From Daucus carota subsp. sativus (Eukaryota > Streptophyta > Magnoliopsida > Apiales > Apiaceae), in assembly GCF_001625215.2 (NCBI RefSeq), contig NC_030387.2:1454501-1518500 (forward strand): 64,000 nt of DNA, read 5' to 3'. Below, piece by piece: positions 33,301-48,300 of the stretch. How positions within the stretch are numbered: the first letter of the stretch is position 1; the number at the start of each line of letters is the position of its first letter. Under the pieces are notes generated by a model. The model was not told the DNA's origin. It did no database searches and saw only the letters and a list, made by a program, of their open reading frames with translations. Position numbers and translations under genes: made by a program.

Positions 33301-36300
33301 TTGGTTTATCTGCTTAGAATGGAAATATCTGACATCATTCATCTTAAAAGAGGTGACGGATCCACTCAAATACTAGGCCTTGGTCATTTCTGCCCATCTC
33401 TTTTCAACAATGAGTCCATCATCCAAGGCAGCCCAAACCAAAAGGGGCCCATGGGCACACTACAACTTTAGGACCTATTTTTTAAAATTAATAAATTACA
33501 AGACATTAATGTACAAGCTAATAGCCTGTAATAGGTAATTTTTTAATACTTTTTCCCCATTCCGTAAGATCTTATTATCTACAAGGAATTTTATACTTTT
33601 TCCCCTTCCCGTAATATCTTATACCTTTTTCCCTATTCCATAAGATCTTATGATTCTCCTTCTTTAAAGAAAATGATTATTAACATTAAAAACCAGTAAG
33701 ATAAAATTATTATATTCATGTTGTTATTTATATCTTCAAGACCACAGTTAATTGTTATATTTAACTACTTAGCAAAATATCATTATTCTTACATAAAAAG
33801 AATGAAAAATTTACATATAATTAATGATAGAGTTGTAATTTTATTTTGCATTAGACACTCCATGTCTCCCAATAGTTTCCATCTTAAAGAACCCACTATC
33901 AGTTGAACTACTTGTCTATTTAAGGAACTCAAAAACAAAATGATATACAAATATTGCTCTAAAGTTATGTTTAATTTGTAGGCCTCTTTAATTACGTGGC
34001 CTGACTCAGTAGGCCTAAATCATGGCCGGGTCTAGATTCATCTACAATTTTGTTCAGCCCTTTAATGGTAAAGATCATATCCAATTGTTATAAATATGAA
34101 CGAGCCCATCATCATTATCACCTACTTGAAGTTTCACCGCTTTTGAACGTCAAGCTATATTTTACCTACCACAAGTGTGCTCAGGTCCTTTCAAGTGCAT
34201 TATTACCAACTAAAAATATGACAGGCAACCCTTTTAGTACATGTGAAATGGTACATGGATTCTTGTAATCTAGCCTTGTTATCACCTTACTAGAAATTGG
34301 GTCAGGCCTTGCATCACTGAACCATATTCTCACATGGTAGAATTCATATCCTTCTAGTTTGACTTCATTATCAACCAACAAGGAGTTTGGTCCTTTTATG
34401 GCCCATCAAGTCACATTATTACGTAACACGGGTGTGGTAGCCCTTTTCAAGCCAAGACATACTATAACCTACATATTGTTGGACTTGTGTAGTACATGTG
34501 ACGGCTTTTACAAGGTCACCACTATGGTTAGTGATGACAATTCCCACACTTTTTGTTGTATTTTTCGTTTTGTTGTCTAGCAATTGAGATCAGTGGGGGA
34601 ACCGGATGTTTAAATTAGTCGGGCTTAAGTTTTTAACAGCAAAGTTCATATTATTATGTGAAAAAAGTAAGCCCACCTTTTTTCATGTACCAACACTTGT
34701 GTTAGTGCTACCTTGCTTGAAGATTAATAGATGACAATTGAGTCCAACGCTTTTGCATATATTAAAAATGTTATAAAATAACTTCTTCATCTACACTTGC
34801 AAATACACTTTTGTCAATATATACCACCATCGTATTCTAATTGAGCCACTCATCTCCCATCCAATTACTCAAGTAGGAGTTTTAACAATTTTCATCGCGA
34901 AGCTCTTCTAAATCTCGAAGTTCAGAAAAACTTTTATTAATTCCAAATCCAAGATAAGTTGTTTAACTAATTTCCCAATAATTCCCGATCTATTAAAGAA
35001 AAGTCTTTATAATAAATGAGGTCAACCAAAGAGATTTGCATGATCGAAATTTGAAAATGAATTATGGGGATCAAGAAAACCAATGCAAGTAAGTAGCCAT
35101 AGTATTTTGTGATCAATTTATCATCACTTGAAAAATTTATTTAACTAGCAGTTTTGCCATCTCATTTGCTCCTAGTGTAACTGGTCTCTTCATGTGTTAA
35201 AGAAAGTATATGAAAGGTTTTAAAAAAAAATTGTTATGTTAACTTCCCTGTATCAATATTACATCCTAGCCCACCTCCGTATTTTTGTTTCGAATCTTAG
35301 AGAATTTGCGAGTCGAAAAGTATGTTAATGTTCTTCTGAGCTAGAAGTTTGTTATATATGTATAAGGAGCTAGAAGTTTGTTGTGCATGTTCTGCATCAT
35401 GAATGACACGACTTTCATTTATGTTTTCTTATATCTCATGGCATCTCTTATGTAGCCGCTACAAATCCAACAACTAAATTACAATAATTTTTCGATCATG
35501 ATCAATCAATTATATCCAGTGTAATGCTATGAAGTGCTTATTTTGCCTTGTCTGATGTTTGTTAATTTTCTTTTCTATAAAACTATATATAATCTATAAA
35601 TAGCCGACCTTTACATCTTTTATTTGTTTGGCATTTAGTACTCTTTATCACACCATTGCTACCCATATTTCTAGGGTAACATAAATAATTTTAGAAGGAT
35701 TTTATCAATTTAGTTTAACATATGTTCATCTCTAGACACTAGTTATTTATGTGCAAGTTGTTAAGAAAATATGATATGATCCACGTAATCTAACGGTAAT
35801 CTAACACCTTAAGGTTTTAAATAATATGGATTTATAGGTATGGTTGTGGAGGACTTGAGCTTGTGACCTCCCTTATTGTTATTTATTGAAATATTGAATA
35901 TAGTACTATGGTGGGCTCGAAAAACGGCATGGGATCCCCACTTGGTATTTAAAATTGCGTGCTATAATGGGCTAGAATGAGACGAGACCACCATCCAGTA
36001 ATTGAAAATTTACTAGACACTAGGCCCCGAAAGGGACAAAACCCCAATTGATCTACTCTTCAACTCATAAATGGGCTTTTGAGTAAAGGAGTCGTTAAGA
36101 AATATGATATGATCCTAGTAAGAGCATATGCACCCTTCAAGTCCATCAATTCATCAATTCAATCAATGGAGTTGATTACTATTCATGCTAGAATCACTTT
36201 TTTCCTTGTTTTTTATACACCTGCATAACTCCATCAATTACTTTTCATCAAATAAATAATTGCATAATATATCATAAATTTAATTTCATCTCTATTATTT

Positions 36301-39300
36301 AATGGCCCACAAATAGTATCCAATAATACATTGCTGGATAATTATAGATTTTTGATAAGATAGTGGGTAAATTTAATTTTTTGATAAGATTTTCGTTGAA
36401 TCACATTATGACACGTGTCATGATCTAGATTTATAGATAGAAAATTGTCTATAGATAATATTATGATTTTCATAGTCTTTTCAAAATCAATACAATAAAA
36501 AGATAATTGAGTCAGAGACAAAAGCACAGTCAAGAAGAGTCTGAAATTATGAATACCATGGTGACCGAAGCGGCGATGATGAAGGAGTTGCTCGATACCC
36601 CAGATGAACCACAAGGACGAGGCTCAAGACCTGTAAAATCTTCTAATCATCTTAGAGAAAGGCTATCAAGAGGAAAAAATCTCATGACAGATTATTTCGT
36701 TGATTGTCCAATATTAAATGAGGATGATTTTCGTCGGAGGTATCGAATGGGTCCTCATGTTTGCAATCGCATCATGACCGCTCTTTGTACTCAAGATTTC
36801 TATTTGCATCAAAAAACAGATGCAATTGGATTATTGAGGTTGTTACCACAACAAAAAATGACTGCTGCACTACGAATGCTAGCTTATGGTTCAGCGGCTG
36901 ATCAGTGTGCTGAAATATGTCGAATGGAGAATCAACCACACTTGAGTGTATGAAAACATTTTGTCAACAAGTGGAAGGGCTCTTTGCTGAAGAGTACCTT
37001 CGTGCTCCGACATCAGCAGATTTACAAAGGCTTTTAACAAGGGGGGAACAAAGGGGATTTCCAGGTGTGAGTGGAAGTATCGATTGTATGCACTGGGAGT
37101 GGAAGAATTGTCCAAGCGGGTGGGGAGGAGCTTATAGTTAGTGGTTGAAAAGGACGACCTACTATTATTCTAGAGGCGGTTGCTTCCTATGACACTTGGA
37201 TCTGACATGCGTTTTTTGGTGTGCCTGGAGCTCAGGATGATATTAATGTTCTAGGCCAGTCTCTTGTATTTGATAGTCATCGCTGGAAATAGCCCAACGG
37301 TGGTGTTTCACGTCAATGGAGGAAAACAAATTTATGATGTGTGAGGAAATAGTAATGGAGTTCGAATACCCTTTGCACCAGTACAAAGAAATGGTAGAAA
37401 TCAACAAGCATTTTGGGATCGTATCGAGAACTTGGAATCAGCTTACATCCATACAATGATTCAAAATGATTTGGTGGAGCACAACTGGGCATTGGAAGCT
37501 AATCAGTAGTTGTCAATTTATTATCTCATGAAATGTATGACTTGACAATTTATAATAAATTTATTTTATTGAATTCGAAAGTACTAAACATAGTTAAAAT
37601 TAGAAAACATGGAACATAATTAAATTAAAAACATAATAGCTAAATCTAATCATAAAAATCATCATCAAAGTGAGGAACGTAAGCTCTGTCGGTAATAGTC
37701 TCATTCACTTGTTCCATGATCTCCGCCTTCTTTCTTTTAAACCATCTTTTTGTATTAGGGGTCGTTTGGCTAGTATCCAATGTCATGATCTTTGTTTGCT
37801 CCCTTAATTCTTCAACAGCCTCGTGTTTTTGCTAATCTTGCTTTTTTTTTTCCTTGAAAATGTCGTACTTGCACATATTAAACTTCATCCGATCTAAGGT
37901 TACAAATAATAAAACCCGGAGCAACAATTAACCATTCCGTTGGATCAAACACAAAATAAGCAGCCTGTGCCAACAAATGGGCTACATTATTCGCAGATCG
38001 CTGTTTAAACACTACTAACACTTCCTCAAAGTGTTTAAGAATTTCCTAACACTCCTCTATAATGTTATGAAAGTTAGAGTTTCCTCTATTCTCACGTACT
38101 GCATCAACTACCAGCTTCGCATCCAGCTCAAATATACATCTCTGAGTCATCCAATTTCTCATCCATTCTAATGCTGCTTTAAGACTTAAGGCTTCTGCCT
38201 CTCTTGGTTGTATAGCTCCCCTTATCCTGGCACTTCGAGTGCGCAGAAAATTCCCACTGTCATCCCGGATAACACAACCCACTCCTATAGCCCCAACTGA
38301 TCTTGACAAGTAGCATCCACGTTTATCTTCACCCACCCTTCTTGCGACTTGCACCATCGTTTCCTACCCACCTGGGTCTTCCTTGTACTACCTACACTTT
38401 CATCCTGACGTTGTTTCCACTCCTGCCACAGACTCAAAGCCATTGAATGTATCCCAAAACCGACAAATTCTTCTTTTCCCATATCCATTTATTCCGTCTC
38501 AGCCATATACACCAACAAATTAACCCCATCATGGCACGCTGCTCACGAGTACTTTTCTTAAAAGCTTCTTTTAACACCTGAAGCACCGTTGTATTCTCAT
38601 CTACCGGAATAATGTCATGCAAACCCACTCGGTTCCATAGATCCCAAGCAAAACTACATGTAAACAGGGTATGAGTAGCATTTTCAGCACAAACATGGCA
38701 CCAGGTACATGTTGGTTCAATATTAGCTCTCCGCTTTATCAACTCCACTGCAGTAGGTGATATATTTTTACATGCCCTCCATAGCAGATTCAGTACTTTA
38801 CCTGGTAGATTAATTGCCCAGAGCTGCTTCCAGAAACCACCTTCCCCCCTGTACTCTCCCCCCGAATTCTTCTGTAGCAACTTTTAACTGTGAAGTCTCC
38901 ATGATTCTCCAATATCCAGTACCACGAGTCTGGTCTACTCCTCCCAGGTATAGGTATTTGTTGTATCAATTCCCTATCGCGATCATTACACAAATCTTTT
39001 AATATATCATCATCCCACCTTTTACGACTCCCCTCCATAAGATTATGAACTACTACGTCCTTCAGTTTATTATGAAATTCACTTGTAAGAAAACCATTTT
39101 CCACACAAGGTAACCATGTAATCTGCCATACTCTAGTATTCTTTCCATCACCAATCTTCCTCCTGCACCCTTGCTTGACTAACTCTTGCGATGCCATGAT
39201 ACTGCGCCACATGAAACTAGGGCTTGCACCTAACGTAGCATCAAGAAAATCTGTATGAGCGTAGTATCTAGCTTTCATAATTTTTGTCACCAATGGATTA

Positions 39301-42300
39301 CTATTATTGATTAGCCTTCATGCCTGTTTTGCTAGCATAGCAATGTTAAAATCATTGAGTTTACGAAAACCTAATCCTCCCATTTCCCTCACTTCACACA
39401 TCTTATCCCAGCTCATCCATTTAATGCCTCGCTGCTCCCCTCCTCCTCGCCACCAATATGCATTCATACTCTTCTCTATTTTATCACATATTTCTTTAGG
39501 AACTAGCAGTAAATTCATCCAAAAGTTGGGGATGGATTGCGCTGCAGTTTTAAGCAAAGTCACCTTTCCTGCTTTCGAGATATTTTGCATACTCCACGCT
39601 TGCAATTTCTGCTCAGCTCGATCCACCAAGAAATTGAACACAGAATTTTTATTACGCCCCACCTTCATAGGCATTCCTAAATACCTCCCAGGGTCATCCT
39701 TTTGCTGTACTTGCAACTGTGCACACACTTCCTCTCGATCCGCAATACTTGTATTTGACGAAAAAGTAAGAGCAGATTTATGGTAATTGATCATCTGTCC
39801 TGAGATCTCTGCATACCTTTGCTAATCTTGCTTCTTTGTGTTCCTCAAGTGCATCAAGTCTTGCCTGTCCTGCTTCTTTTCGTTTTCCATGTTCTAGCAT
39901 CTCCCCCGACATTTGAAGGGGTTCCTCATCTCTTTTGATGTTGGCCTCCACTAATTATTTTTGGTGACATTGCATACTATTGAAAATAGCCATAGACATT
40001 TCTTCTTTTTCGGTCATCCGTTGCTTTCCTTTATTTTTTTTCATGTTTGGACGCCTTTACTCCCGTCGGTCTAACTGGACTAGAAGGACTTTCTATTTCT
40101 TGGTTAGACTCTGAAGTCGTGAAACCTTCTTCATCAACGCAATCATCACTATTCAAATTGATTGGTGATTCCGTTTGTGTTGGAAAATTCCGTTGAAATG
40201 GAGAAGTAGTGGGAACGTTTACAAATTGAGGATGTGCCGCAACTGCTTCATAACATTCCCATTTGTCAAATGTCTTATTCATTTCCTTGTAATATAGTTC
40301 GTGAGCCTGAGTTACCTGAAAAAATAATAGATATTAGATACTAAATCAGCACATAAATAATATAAAAACATATTTAATACACACACACACACACATATAC
40401 TACCTCATCTACCAAATTGGTTCCGCTTGCCCTATATCTACTAGCTTGATTCTTTGCACATTGCCACTTTTTTAATGCTCTCTTCAATGGTGCCCAATGT
40501 AATTCAAGAGCAATTTTTGAACGAGGTTCTGCATGTCTCTGGAGTGCCACACCAATTTTTTGCATAATCCTCATGAATTCGCCCCATAAGTTATTCTCGT
40601 TCGAATATCGACCGGTGATCGGATCAACCGATTGTCGAGCTTACGAAACACATAATTGTAGTTCTTCGGAAGGGAGCCAATTACTACCCATTATATATTT
40701 ATATGTATACTGTAAGACAAAAACAAATCGATAAATATAAGTGTGCTAAAATTTTGTGTGAAAATATAGTTACAGAAAGATCATATTTATAGATGGAAAA
40801 ATATAGCCGTTGTGTATTTTTCGTCCGTTGCTAATATATCCATTGCAATAGAAATGATAACTCAAAAGAGAGACATAAAAGCAAAAGTAATGTGGGCTCC
40901 ACGTTATCAACGGCCATTTCCAACTCCATCAAATATTGATGGCCTTTGTAATGAACTGATGGAGCACCAAGAATTGATGGAGTCAAAAAACCAGCGGTGC
41001 ATCAATCTTTTTCTCTGGCCCATCAACTCGGTTGCTTAACTAATGAATCAATGCGTCCCGTGCATATGCTCTAAGTGCGTCACTTAACACCTAAGCGGTT
41101 CACCTAACACCTTAAGGTTTAGGGGGAACTGGTCACTTAACACAAGTATACACATACCATTCTTAACATCAAAATAATAGGCTCCCAAAATTGTGCCTCT
41201 TGATGTGTTAAAATTATTTTTCCCACTGGCTACTTTCTATCTCTATTCATTTTATTTTGGTGGCCGTATGATTGATTGAAATTTAATATCTAACATCATT
41301 ATTATACTCGTGTAACTTGTAAATTTTGCTAAAAGGGGTGGCGATTACAGCGGTGATTGTATAGGGTTAGGGCAATGACCAATATATGTGACTTCTTGTG
41401 CTTTATATTGATTACAATTTTCTTCTTTTGTTTAATGAAAGTATCTTCAAAATAGCATATTATGTTTGGCTTACTCATGAACAATGTACAATATATGCTT
41501 TTCAGGGTCTCGTGAAACTTGCAGATTTTGGTGTTGCTACAAAATTAACAGAGGCTAATATTAATACTCATTCGGTTGTTGGAACACCATATTGGATGGC
41601 CCCCGAGGTATATTACTTATTATGGAGACAAGGTGACACAACTATAAGAAACAATTGAATCATGTGATTTTGTATTTCTTAAAATTTAATTGCACCATGA
41701 ATCTTTTCAGAAGCATTTGTTTTCAGTGGAATAGTTACCTTTGATTTATTACACGAGATGATGTGATTGTCATATTTCTACAATTTTTTTTAAAATAGAA
41801 AAATTAAATTTAATTTATGTGCAAAACGAACCGTTAATAATAATTATGACAATACTTGTATTCATACGGCTTTTATGCTTGTCGAAATAGTTAACAATGT
41901 AATAATTTGTGAAATAGTCTCAAAAATACAATACAAAACAACAAATATAAAATATGAATGAACTTTTTAACAATATCCGATACTTGAAAATTACATATCT
42001 TTTTATTTTTATTTGTTTGGAAATGATTAAATATTTATAATTTCTTTTAATGAAAAAAATAATCAAGGACCAAAGTTTTAATACTTTCATGTACATGTCT
42101 CCATCTCTACTGAGACGTGCTTATTACTAAGACGAGATGTGCGTTAGCCAGGCTAAAACCTAGGGATAACCCTCAAAATTTCTCTCCCACAAAAGAAGCT
42201 CTTGGATGCTGATGCACGGAATCTCGTAAAATTTGTGATATATGAATAAAAACAATATGAAAGATAGAACTTGGTAGATTAACAAAAACCCACTACTGCG

Positions 42301-45300
42301 TGAAAGAGACTTAATTCAATAATGATGTCAAAATCACTTTATAATAATCAAGTCTAATGATATATGGGGGGATTATAATGCTTTTATAAGAAAAGAAAAT
42401 CCGAATAATACCCTAATGGACTGAGGCCCTAATAATAACCTAATTGGTCTTATTATGTAACTTACTACATATTCAATAACCTACTAGCCCCACATGCAAA
42501 ACATATAAGCAACTACTTTGAATCTCTTTAAACTAAACCGCTATTTCAATCCGCTAACTACCGCTAATATAGCCCAAACCTACAAGTTTTGCCCAAGCCT
42601 CTAACTTCTAAACATGGCCTAAAGCTTTGTTTTTTGGGAGTGAGTGAGTCGGTGGTGATAAAAGATCTGTTTTTGGTTATTTCTTTATTGAGGACATTTT
42701 AGCCATTTGAAATGTCCTTAAAAGCATGTGTGATGTTCATTGATATAATACAAGCTATGAAAATGTGTTCTTCACCTGGGAAGTAATCGTTTGTTCGTTA
42801 TAAGTTAATTTCATAAAATGGAAAGCTAAAACTCATCCATTATTGAATATTTATCTGCACATCTATTTATATGCCCTATAATTTAATCTATATGTAATCC
42901 ATACGTTAATATTTCAATTATGAATAATCTTATATAATGTCAAATGTACTTTTAGAACAATCTTCGAATCAGATTAAATCACATAGTATTGAGTATTGTT
43001 ACTAATTATGTGGACTTGAGAGTTGTAATAAGTAATGGGGCTGAAGGAACCCTTTTTGGTTGTGTCGAGAAAATACTACTGGCCTTTCAGCCTTTTCAGA
43101 TGTCAGGTTTATAATTTCATTTAAGCACCCTTGACTCTATATATCTGCTTATATAAGATACTGTTGCAAGGAAGAAAAGAATAATGGTTTGTTTGATTGG
43201 TAGCTATATATCAGCAAGGTATTTGTTGTTGACCTATGCCAAGCGACTATTACAGTCAACTGCTGGAGAACAGCAAAACATATAAGTGAAAAGCATCTTA
43301 TTGGCTTGAAATAATGTTGTATCAAGCTACCTTATCTTTTCTATAATTTTTTCTTTCATTTTCTTAAAATAGCATATAGTTTTAATGTTGTAAATATCCT
43401 GATGCTGGACATCACATCAATACTGAAGACCCAATAATTCTTTTGATACTTTGACTTTGAACTGTGATGACGCAAGCTTCTATTTCTAAGACTTGACTTG
43501 AGACTGGAGAATGACTGAGCAATGTACTGCTATTTGCAAGTCCATTTGCTGTATATGTTTTGTGTGTGAAAATAAATTCTGCGTTCTGTAATTTTAAAAA
43601 CTATCGACACACAAGTGCCTTGTTTTACAATCCAAATCTTTTTGGGCATGACTCGTTGAGTCCAAATCTGATGAAATGCAGCTAAATTTCTGAAATATAT
43701 GTAATCTTGTTTGCTAAGATATATACATGAAATGAATATAATATCTTCAGAAATTCTGTCTTGTGATCAATCCAGGACATAGCCCTGCATTGCCTATTTT
43801 ATGCCGTTTTGAGTTAGAAGTGTGTAATTCTTCTACTTATGCATCACAGAATAGAAAGAGCATTTGAAACCTTTTAGGCGATAAGTGTACCGCAGCCCTT
43901 TTATATATCTGCTTTTCTAGGTGATTGAAATGTCTGGAGTTTGTGTGGCATCTGATATATGGAGTGTTGGATGCACTGTGATTGAGCTTCTTACATGCTC
44001 ACCTCCATACTACGATCTCCAGCCCATGCCAGCTCTTTTTCGGATTGTGCAGGTTCTTTTTGAACTTTTTTATGGGCTTCTCTTCTAAAGTAGTACTGCT
44101 TATTAACTACAAGATTTTCGTGTGGTGGCATAACAGAGTTTTTAATCGTCCTGTCTGTGTGTGTGTTGGGGGGGGGGGGGGGGGGGGTATATGGCAAATT
44201 TGACAAAATTGGCCTTTATAGCGGATGAGTTACCAATATAAAAAATATATGTTTTCCTTTACAAAATTAAAAAACATGTAATGCTTGCATAACCTCATTT
44301 GTTAGCAGGGTATCTTTCTATATATAAAGAAAAACTGTAACGTGTATTGAAGGCTAAAATGGCAGATGTCGATCTTTATAGCAGATGAAAGAGTGGTAAA
44401 AGAATTATATTTTCCTTGCAAAATTATAATGTGCAACATTAATTAGCAGTGTGTCTTTTAGTAGAAAGAAAAGCCGACTAAACCAAAACTAATGAGATAT
44501 TGTAATATGATCTCCACCATACATGTGACCCTTACACTGCAGGTCACATGACCATAAAAATATGATTATATGACCCTGAAGAAGCAAAGAAGAAAGGTAG
44601 TAAGCAAATTTCTTCTTTTATGAAGGAAAAACTTGTACGGCCACCTTATTAGAACTGTCTTTAATAAACAAGAAACAATTAAACTTACAACCTTACGGTG
44701 TTCTGTGGGGAATTGTTATAATACCAACTCCACCATACACATGACCTTTATACAGGAGGTTACATGATCATAAGTATATGAGCCTGAAGAAGCAATGAAG
44801 GAAGCTTCAAGCTAGTAAATTATTGTTATTTTTTTGTGTAGAAGAAACTTGTAATGCTGCCTTTTCAGAATTATCATTAAGTAATAACGACTGTTTAAGT
44901 GGAATTTCTTTGACGTTTATCTATCAGTTCTGGATGGCGAACATTATCTAGTTTTCCTTTAAATCCTTTCAGGATGAGCAGCCACCTATACCAGATAGTC
45001 TTTCTCCAGCTATAACTGATTTTCTGCGACAGTGTTTTAAAAAGGTTAAGTTTTTTCCTTTTGATTTCTGCATATGGTCTATTTCAGAAATTTATGGACT
45101 AATGCACACATGCCTCCACTAAGGCTCGTACCATAGACCATTTATTACTAAGAAAAGATGACTAGACTACAATGCGAGGGACTAAGAAAAAGTTAATCAA
45201 ATTCATATTGTTGCTCTCATAATGTCAATTTTTATAAAGCCGGCTATTTAGACATTGTAAAACTTTCTTTGTACTAGCAGTACTGACACGGTGTTACCTG

Positions 45301-48300
45301 GAAATCTATGATCTAGAGACCGGAGTAGGAAATATTGGGGTAAGATAGGATGTAATTCTAGAGTCTAGAGAGACCATCAGTCAGATACAAAAATATAGGT
45401 TCACTAAAAAGGTTCTTCTTTGCACCTTACATTATCTTATATTCGTCTGAGACCAGTATTGAAATCTTGATGATATGGAGTAGTATATATCTTTTGAAGT
45501 AGTGTAAACTGTGTTATGTAATATAGGATGTAATGCTTGTAGCTTTCGAGATACCAGATCACCCGTCAGTACCAATATGGTTTTGAATGTTCCAAGCAGT
45601 AATCGACTGGAACTATAGATCTATTTGACCAGCAATAACCTGGGAAAGGAAGTACTACTAAAATAATTCAATTATAAGTTTTTGAGTCGGCAAAAGGCAG
45701 GAATCTATTTTCCAGAGATACTGCTCTTTACCTCTCTTCCCATCTGTCTATATCTACCGACTACCCATATATATTTGTTAATCTGTGTATATATGTATAT
45801 AAGGGTGTTGGCCCTTACTATCACATTTTGAAGTGAAATGGCCCAAAACATCACACCCCCTAAAAATGGCCCTTTCTATCTCTCAAAAATGCATCTTTAA
45901 CTTCTGCGTCATGCGTTTTTTTGTTTATTTATAAAAAAAAAATATTTTTGTTTGAGAAACGCATGTTAGCTATGCATTTTTGGTGTTCAAAACGCAGTCT
46001 TGGCATGCGCTTTCCCCGGTAATGCATGTTGAAAATGTGTTTTCACTGCTAACGCATGTTGAAAATGTGTTTTCACTGGTAATACATGTTGAAAATACGT
46101 TTCTCCAATTTCTATTTTATATTATTTTTAAATTCTTGTTTATAAAATAAATTTAAAAGAACGCAAAAATAAGTCGCGTTTTCAATAACCCAAGAGGAAG
46201 TTGCGTTTTTGTGTGATAAGGGCCATTTTCATGAGTTATATAGTTTGGATCACTTGACTCCAAACTGTGATACTATGGGCCTTTTCTCTGTAGATAAACA
46301 TCTATTTCCTTGCCTTGCTCTCCTCACTGAAAAAGTCAAGATACAATTAGTTCAATCTAGACTCGTCAGTGCTTGGATATTCTCAACATTCAAATATTGT
46401 GGACCATGTACAGTTGTATTTGGGTGATCGTGTGCTGAGTTGTTGGACTCATGAAACCGATGTATCGGTGCAAATAGCCAAACAGGGAAAATAAAGTTTT
46501 CTATGATTCATAAAAATCTTATATATCTTTTAAATATCAATTTATCAATCCAGTTAGGGGTCAGATCTGGGTTTGCGACTCACCTTCTACATAAGCAGTA
46601 GAAATTTTATCTTGTTTGTCCACAAATTATTTATGAATGTACAATAAAATCTACAGAATATAGTATATACATTACCAGGACTTTGAGTTTGGTGGTGTTG
46701 ACATTCGTCTGCTTAGGCTACTTAAAAGGTGTAGACCATGTCCCCCCCCTCTCTCTTTACACACACACACACACACATTATATGTAATTATATATCTAAG
46801 ATGCATGATGATAGTGAGAAATAATATATAGAGCTCCCAGTAACATGTTATGTATATATATGTATACACTGTTCTGAGTACCAAGTTGTCCTGGATCCAG
46901 TTTAAAATTTTATGTTGGCTTTCTACTATCTAGTAATACCTTATTAATTTTCAGGATCACAGGCAGAGGCCAGATGCGAAATCTCTGCTTTCTCATCCTT
47001 GGATACTAAACTCAAGACGCGTTTTACACTCTTCCCTTCGTCATAGTGGAAAATTGAGGTAGACGGCTTAAAGTTCATCTTTTCACTTTCCTTCAATCAC
47101 ATTTTACTGTAAAAACAGAAAAAATACTTGTTGTTTGCCTTTACAGTTTTACTTTCCATTTTTGAATGTAGTTTAGGAGTTTGCTTGTAATTATTGATTT
47201 TTATTAGTCTCTTGCTATTCTTTTAAGTTTGAGGATTTTATTTGAAGGTCTACTACTACATAGCACACCCTTATACTTGATTAACTAGTGCTTATATTTT
47301 TTCCCTTTCAATTAGTGCCTACCTTTTAATGACATTATAAAATGAATATCCTGTTAAAAATGGATTTTCTAGTGAACAAGATTACATGTGTTTCTGTATT
47401 CTTTTGTTTACTTTCTAAGGAATCCTTTTGTTTGCAGAAATGAGGAAGAATGTTTGGTGGATGTGATCACATCAAATGGAGATGATCAGGGCTCTGTTGA
47501 AAATCTACCTGTCAATTATGCTGAAGTGATTGCTCGTAACTTTAACCTTTTAGTTTCATTTGAAGTTTACACTTTCTTTTAGTATCATACATGCAAGTAA
47601 TTTTATTAGTTTACAGGGAGCTTAAGATTCTGGGTTTCGGCATAAGGCCCTTGATTTCACCCATAAAAATAGTTTCATATTAATTTCTTGATTGTGAGCT
47701 GGGGTGGATGCATGCTTCATCTATTGAAATTGAGAGTACTGATACCTATGAATTTTGTTGGACACAGATGGCCCTGCAACTCAATTACTCCTTGCTAAAA
47801 AAATATTTTAAACTCGCTACATGCGTCCTATATTGCCTTTTGTATTAAGGACATTCAGAAAGTGAGAGTATACTTTCATCTCCTGTATTAATTATTTTAC
47901 TTTTACATCTGACAAGAACATATCCCTAAATTAAAGACAGAGTGATTAAAAAGAAGCAACTGGGAGTTCATCTAGCTTTCAGAATACGTGCTGTTCTTTC
48001 AAAACTGTTTTGTGCTATTGCAGTAGGTAATTTGATTTAGATATTCCAATTTAATTTTCAGGATTCTAAAGATTTGCTTTTGGTTGAGGCTGCCGATATT
48101 AATCAGTGTAGCAAGGACAAGGATTCCGAGCATAATCTTTCTGAGGAAATATCTGGTGATCCTGAGGAAGATATCTTCCCTGATCAATCTCCGACGTTAG
48201 CAATCTATGAAAAATTAGAAATAAATGCTTCTTCTTTTAGACTATCTTCTAATGATGAAGCTGATGCATCATCAGTGTTTTGTGAGCCATCTCACTTGAC

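Larger units (their letters stand above)
36122..41071. mobile_element. Second PIF/Harbinger element, in MAP3K intron 6
   Basis: Terminal repeats GAGCATATGCAC (36122-36133) and its exact reverse complement at 41060-41071, flanked by TAA (36119-36121 and 41072-41074). Two convergent genes lie inside: a nuclease-type transposase on plus (36549-37509) and a Myb/NAM-associated-like protein on minus (37646-40691). The latter is split by a LINE. Without the LINE the element is about 2.96 kb. Lineage differs from the element at 5668-9340: other termini, other transposase subfamily, opposite gene arrangement. Confidence 0.88.

Noticed and set aside
34181..34381. Minus-strand frame in MAP3K intron 6 as a gene fragment
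   Set aside because: No motif recognised and no supporting splice or repeat structure.
47526..47582. Exon 11 of MAP3K ending later, at GCTC|gtaac (47535)
   Set aside because: That donor puts exon 12 out of frame; the donor at 47526 keeps phase 0 and the conserved length.
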